Shown here: piece by piece, positions 14,723 to 15,209 of the stretch
Numbering within the stretch: position 1 is the stretch's first letter
How the letters are laid out: each line of letters starts with the position of its first letter
Origin: an uncultured Variovorax sp.
GTDB lineage: Bacteria; Pseudomonadota; Gammaproteobacteria; Burkholderiales; Burkholderiaceae
Length of the DNA: 15,209 nt
Reading direction: 5' to 3'
NCBI GenBank assembly: GCA_946478645.1
Contig: CAMLCW010000084.1
Location: 1 to 15,209, forward strand
Position numbers and translations under genes: made by a program
The notes under the pieces: model-generated
Told to the model about the DNA's origin: nothing
The model's database searches: none
The model's input: only the letters and a program-made list of their open reading frames with translations

Positions 14723-15209
14723 ATGACAGTTGCAACAAGTTTTTCCGCGCCGGCCGCCGTGCGCCATGCGGTCGTGATCGGTGCGGGTGCGGTCGGCAGC
14801 GCCACGGCGATCGAAGCCCTGCGTGCGGGGCTGCGCGTGACGGTGGTCGAGCCCGGCGAGCCCGGCGGGCCCCATGCGACGAGCTACGGCAACGCGGGCT
14901 GGCTCTCGTCGCACTCGGTGGTGCCGCCCGCGCTGCCCGGTGCCTGGCGCAAGGTGCCGGGCTGGCTCGCGGACCCGCTCGGGCCGCTGGCCGTGCGTTG
15001 GCGCCATCTGCCGCGCGCCTTGCCGTGGCTGCTGCGCTACCTGGCCTCGGGCTGGACCGAAGCGCGCGTGCAGCGCACCGCCGATGCGCTGCGCACCTTG
15101 CTGGCCGATGCGCCGGCACTGCATGCGCAGCTGGCCGCCGAGGCCGGCGTGCCGCAGCTCATCGAGCAGCGCGGCCTGCTGCATGCCTACCGTTCGCGCG
15201 AGGAGTTCG
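14723..15209 (+). CDS. FAD-dependent amine/D-amino-acid oxidoreductase (DadA-like), N-terminal fragment
   Basis: The frame is open from ATG 14723 to the window end (162 residues) and so is truncated on the right. After a 15-residue lead it shows the dinucleotide-binding beta-alpha-beta (VVIGAGAVGSATAIEALRAG, ending with the ribose-binding Glu of VTVVEPG), then ATSYGNAGWLSSHSVVPPALPG, the signature seen after the FAD site in DadA-type D-amino-acid dehydrogenases and related oxidoreductases. Full-length members have about 410-430 residues, oxidise amino acids or amines to imines and pass electrons to the respiratory chain or oxygen. It lies back to back with the P1 peptidase gene, so a shared promoter region and a joint role in using peptide-derived amino acids are plausible. 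Substrate and exact subgroup are unresolved because the substrate half is outside the window. Confidence 0.86.
   Translation, partial: MTVATSFSAPAAVRHAVVIGAGAVGSATAIEALRAGLRVTVVEPGEPGGPHATSYGNAGWLSSHSVVPPALPGAWRKVPGWLADPLGPLAVRWRHLPRALPWLLRYLASGWTEARVQRTADALRTLLADAPALHAQLAAEAGVPQLIEQRGLLHAYRSREEF

Noticed and set aside
13598..15184. Long leftward open frame across the P1 peptidase and the FAD oxidoreductase
   Set aside because: It reads the peptidase in the wrong frame and the oxidoreductase antisense, producing Arg/Ala/His-rich sequence with no motif.

Overview
The window is high-GC DNA with dense codon use and short gaps. Gene content and style (TRAP transporters with a separate periplasmic binding protein, a free-standing TAXI protein, a hairpin-rich intergenic block of a kind I recall from Comamonadaceae) point to a betaproteobacterium of the Burkholderiales, most like Variovorax or a near relative. 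The taxon is inferred from recall, not from a search.

Bases 1-5352 form a sugar-acid uptake and breakdown locus. A truncated IlvD/Edd-type dehydratase reads leftward off the window edge. Divergent from it is a FadR-type GntR regulator, and the two share a 158-base promoter region holding a perfect 10-bp palindrome. The regulator is followed by a complete TRAP transporter (DctQ small membrane subunit, DctM large membrane subunit, DctP binding protein). After a three-hairpin intergenic repeat comes an enolase-superfamily dehydratase whose catalytic residue spacing matches galactonate dehydratase. The likely logic is that the regulator senses a sugar acid or a breakdown product, the TRAP system imports it, and one or both dehydratases convert it to a 2-keto-3-deoxy sugar acid.

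Bases 5372-9280 carry three leftward genes: a cytoplasmic endonuclease/exonuclease/phosphatase-fold hydrolase, an RhlE-type DEAD-box RNA helicase with a roughly 200-residue glycine/arginine-rich tail, and an SGNH-family lipoprotein. A clear intrinsic terminator follows the helicase, and its 247-base upstream gap holds several hairpins.

Bases 9628-11289 encode the ribosome-associated ABC-F protein EttA, rightward. It converges on a leftward pair, a MerR-family regulator and a carboxymuconolactone-decarboxylase-family protein, whose reading frames overlap by 86 bases. Upstream of the MerR gene is a textbook MerR-type promoter with a 19-bp spacer and a palindromic operator; its -35 box lies on the stop codon of the next gene.

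Bases 12219-15209 hold a membrane-anchored TAXI-domain protein directly downstream of a DmpA/P1-family self-processing peptidase (both leftward). Divergent from them across 40 bases is the start of a DadA-like FAD amine/amino-acid oxidoreductase, cut by the window end. Peptidase plus oxidoreductase suggests use of D-amino-acid or other unusual peptides.

I saw no rRNA, tRNA, CRISPR array, insertion sequence or phage gene. The window looks like ordinary chromosome; the items of most interest are regulatory structures and the uncharacterised substrate specificities.
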